Below the pieces are notes generated by a model. It did no database searches. It saw only the letters and a program-made list of their open reading frames with translations, and was not told where the DNA came from. From NCBI GenBank assembly GCA_016839905.1, contig JAEOTJ010000051.1:1-7685 (forward strand): a stretch of DNA of 7,685 nt, written 5' to 3'. Shown in pieces: positions 6,261 to 7,685 of this stretch; positions within the stretch are counted from its first letter, which is position 1; the number at the start of each line of letters is the position of its first letter. The translations under genes and the position numbers were made by a program. This DNA is from Promethearchaeota archaeon (GTDB lineage: Archaea; Asgardarchaeota; Lokiarchaeia; Sigynarchaeales; SOKP01).

Positions 6261-7177
6261 TCACATTAACTTAATAAATAAATCTTCAAGAGATAATTCT
6301 TGTTCTTTTATACTTCTTATTTTATATTTACTTAGTATGAAAAATAACTTATTATAATATTCTCTATTCTTAAGTTTAATAAAAATACCATTTTCATTAT
6401 CAGTAATATTTTTAATATACTCCTGTTGGTTTAATTCCTTTTTTAATTGAGTTACACTTTCTGTTATTTTAATCTCTATAACAATTTCTTTTTGCATTGC
6501 ATTAACAATATCTTCTTTCGTACCTATTTTGATTATTTCTCCTTTATTTAAAAAAGCAATTCGATTACATAATTTATCAACAACACCCATATCATGGCTA
6601 GTTAAAAAGATCGTTTTGTTAGTCTCCTTTAATTTATCAATTATCCATGAAATTGATTTTACATCTAAACCTACTGTTGGTTCATCTAAAAATATTATTT
6701 CTCTCTCTAATAATAAAGTTCTACACAGAGCGAGTTTCATTTTCATACCACTCGAGTAATTTTCTACATATTGATTAAGCCATTTCTTTAATTCAAAATC
6801 TTCTGCCATTGAATGAATTTTTTCTTTAAAATTTTTTATTTTATAAATCTTACAGAAGAACTTTAAATTGTCATAACCAGTTATTCTATAATATAGCATA
6901 TCACTCTCTAACATCAGAGCCATAGATTGTTTTGCTTTTCTAGCTTGCTTTAAGAGATTATATCCATTTATTATCGCATATCCACTTGTAGGTTGCAATA
7001 ATGTCGTTAAAATTTGTATCATTGTTGTTTTACCTGCTCCATTAGGGCCTAATAATCCAAATACTTCTCCTTTTTTAATTGATAAATTTATCTTATTTAA
7101 TGCAGTTATTTCCTTTTTTTTTCCTTTAACTTGAAAATTTTTGTTAAATCAAATATTTCTATAATATTCTTAGACAT
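6261..7177 (-). CDS. ABC-2 exporter ATP-binding protein (DrrA-like), broken by a one-base frameshift
   Basis: This is the ATPase subunit of an ABC exporter that would power the permease encoded just upstream. From 7022 an uninterrupted frame gives 253 residues, but its first Met is immediately after Walker A. Reading further upstream in that frame gives KKGEVFGLLGPNGAGKTT, then a TGA at 7151-7149 with no start codon between. In the next frame, ATG 7177 begins MSKNIIEIFDLTKIFKLK, a typical ABC N-terminus. Adding one base, most simply in the A9 run at 7122-7114, joins them into 305 residues, the normal family length. Numbered that way: Walker A 44-52, signature YSSGM 141-145, Walker B IIFLDEP 161-167, His switch SHD (His195). 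The Q-loop position reads LESD rather than carrying Gln. ATG 7177 lies 5 nt after the permease stop; GTG 7183 is an in-frame alternative. Either a sequencing error, a true pseudogene, or a slippage-rescued gene. Confidence 0.85.
7114..7122 (-). other. A9 homopolymer at the ATPase frame break
   Basis: The coding (minus) strand has nine consecutive A residues between GG and GG. An A10 here would restore the reading frame and give KLKEKKKEITALNKINLS, a natural ABC sequence. Runs of nine or more A are known sites of polymerase slippage and of indel errors. A second, less likely place for the missing base is the AAAAATTTT stretch near 7134-7142. Confidence 0.65.
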
Positions 7178-7182
7178 AATCA

Positions 7183-7685
7183 CTAATAACCTACAATACC
7201 AAATTTTTTATAGATAATATTAAATGTAAAAACACCCATACAAGGAAGTATTATAGCTGTGATGATTAATATTACAAACTGAAGAGTATGAGTTGAAATA
7301 GTAATGATAATATTATTTTCAAGCCATAAATATCTTAATATATCAAAAATATGATAAAATGGATTTAAAACAATAACTTGTTGAACTACTTTAGGAAATA
7401 AATCGAAGGGATAGGATATACAACTAAAAAGAAATATCAAATTAATCAAAAATGTTAAAATTCTCCAAATATTTTCATTAGAAACAACAAAAATTCCAGA
7501 AATTATGCCTATTCCACTGAAAATCAATGCTATTAGAAAATATACGAATAAAACACTCAATGCTGTAATTAAAGATATAGGTGCGTAGATATAACATAAA
7601 ACAAAAAATATCATTAAAGGAATTGAAAGAAATAAAAGTTCGGATAAAAATATTCCAAGTAATAGATTAAAACGATTAAATGGAC
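7183..7685 (-). CDS. ABC-2 type transporter permease, 5' partial
   Basis: This is the membrane subunit of the ABC exporter, cut by the right edge of the window. The frame is open to base 7685: upstream of the internal Met at 7614 it reads PFNRFNLLLGIFLSELLF, which looks like a continued ABC-2 transmembrane region, so the true start is outside. The 166 visible codons contain about four to five very hydrophobic membrane segments and the stretch LNPFYHIFDILRYLW, which matches the ABC-2 permease pattern (LNP...R) between the last helices. It ends in a final helix plus a short charged tail, KKFGIVGY. The stop is 5 nt before the ATG of the ATPase gene, a usual permease-ATPase pairing. Exported substrate unknown; a glycan or lipid-linked precursor is possible from the neighbourhood, but DrrB-like exporters also move small molecules. 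Confidence 0.85.
   Translation of the reverse strand, partial: PFNRFNLLLGIFLSELLFLSIPLMIFFVLCYIYAPISLITALSVLFVYFLIALIFSGIGIISGIFVVSNENIWRILTFLINLIFLFSCISYPFDLFPKVVQQVIVLNPFYHIFDILRYLWLENNIIITISTHTLQFVILIITAIILPCMGVFTFNIIYKKFGIVGY

Noticed and set aside
6529..6759. 76-residue plus-strand reading frame
   Set aside because: It is antisense to the conserved Walker B and signature region of the ABC ATPase and has no recognisable features of its own.
6261..7022. ATG 7022 as the true start of the ABC ATPase
   Set aside because: It would remove Walker A entirely, although Walker A is encoded in the same frame just upstream. A frameshifted longer gene fits better.
1..7685. Mobile elements, CRISPR arrays, tRNA or rRNA genes
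   Set aside because: No transposase or integrase motifs, no regularly spaced repeats, and no G+C-rich structured RNA islands were seen in this A+T-rich window.

Overview
The window is very A+T-rich (about 70% by eye) and holds eight genes laid out + / - - - / + / - - -. The theme is activation of a sialic-acid-like (nonulosonic acid) sugar and building of a surface glycan. I lean towards an archaeal source. The one clear divergent intergenic region has a TATA-like box about 26 nt upstream of the + strand start codon, which suggests a leaderless mRNA, and most starts lack a strong Shine-Dalgarno. An A+T-rich bacterium is not excluded, and no marker gene settles the lineage.

Left part, 1-1407 (+): a nucleotide-sugar dehydrogenase of the UDP-ManNAc/UDP-Glc dehydrogenase family that enters from outside the window. 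The first ATG (109) lies inside the Rossmann glycine motif. The frame stays open to base 1 and its upstream residues look like the end of a CBS domain, so this may be a CBS-dehydrogenase fusion.

Centre, 1404-5296: a tight minus-strand operon runs from a D-2-hydroxyacid dehydrogenase (4490-3543) to a NeuB-type nonulosonate synthase (3533-2580) to a GT-B-like putative glycosyltransferase (2573-1404). Spacers are 9 and 6 bp. The CMP-nonulosonate synthetase (neuA-like, 4592-5296) is transcribed divergently from a 101-bp shared promoter region. NeuB would condense a six-carbon amino sugar with phosphoenolpyruvate, NeuA would activate the product as its CMP-sugar, and the GT-B protein may transfer a sugar. 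The NeuB lacks most of the usual C-terminal SAF (antifreeze-like) domain. No NeuC-type epimerase or other recognised precursor enzyme is visible, and the role of the hydroxyacid dehydrogenase is open.

Right part, 5372-7685 (-): an ABC-2 exporter permease (cut by the right edge), its DrrA-like ATPase, and a class I SAM-dependent methyltransferase, closely spaced and probably co-transcribed. The ATPase reading frame is broken by one base, most likely at an A9 run just upstream of Walker A. Adding one base restores a complete 305-residue protein starting at 7177. This could be a sequencing error, a real mutation, or a gene rescued by slippage.

No RNA genes, mobile elements, CRISPR arrays or long repeats were seen. 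No gene-free stretch exceeds about 100 bases.
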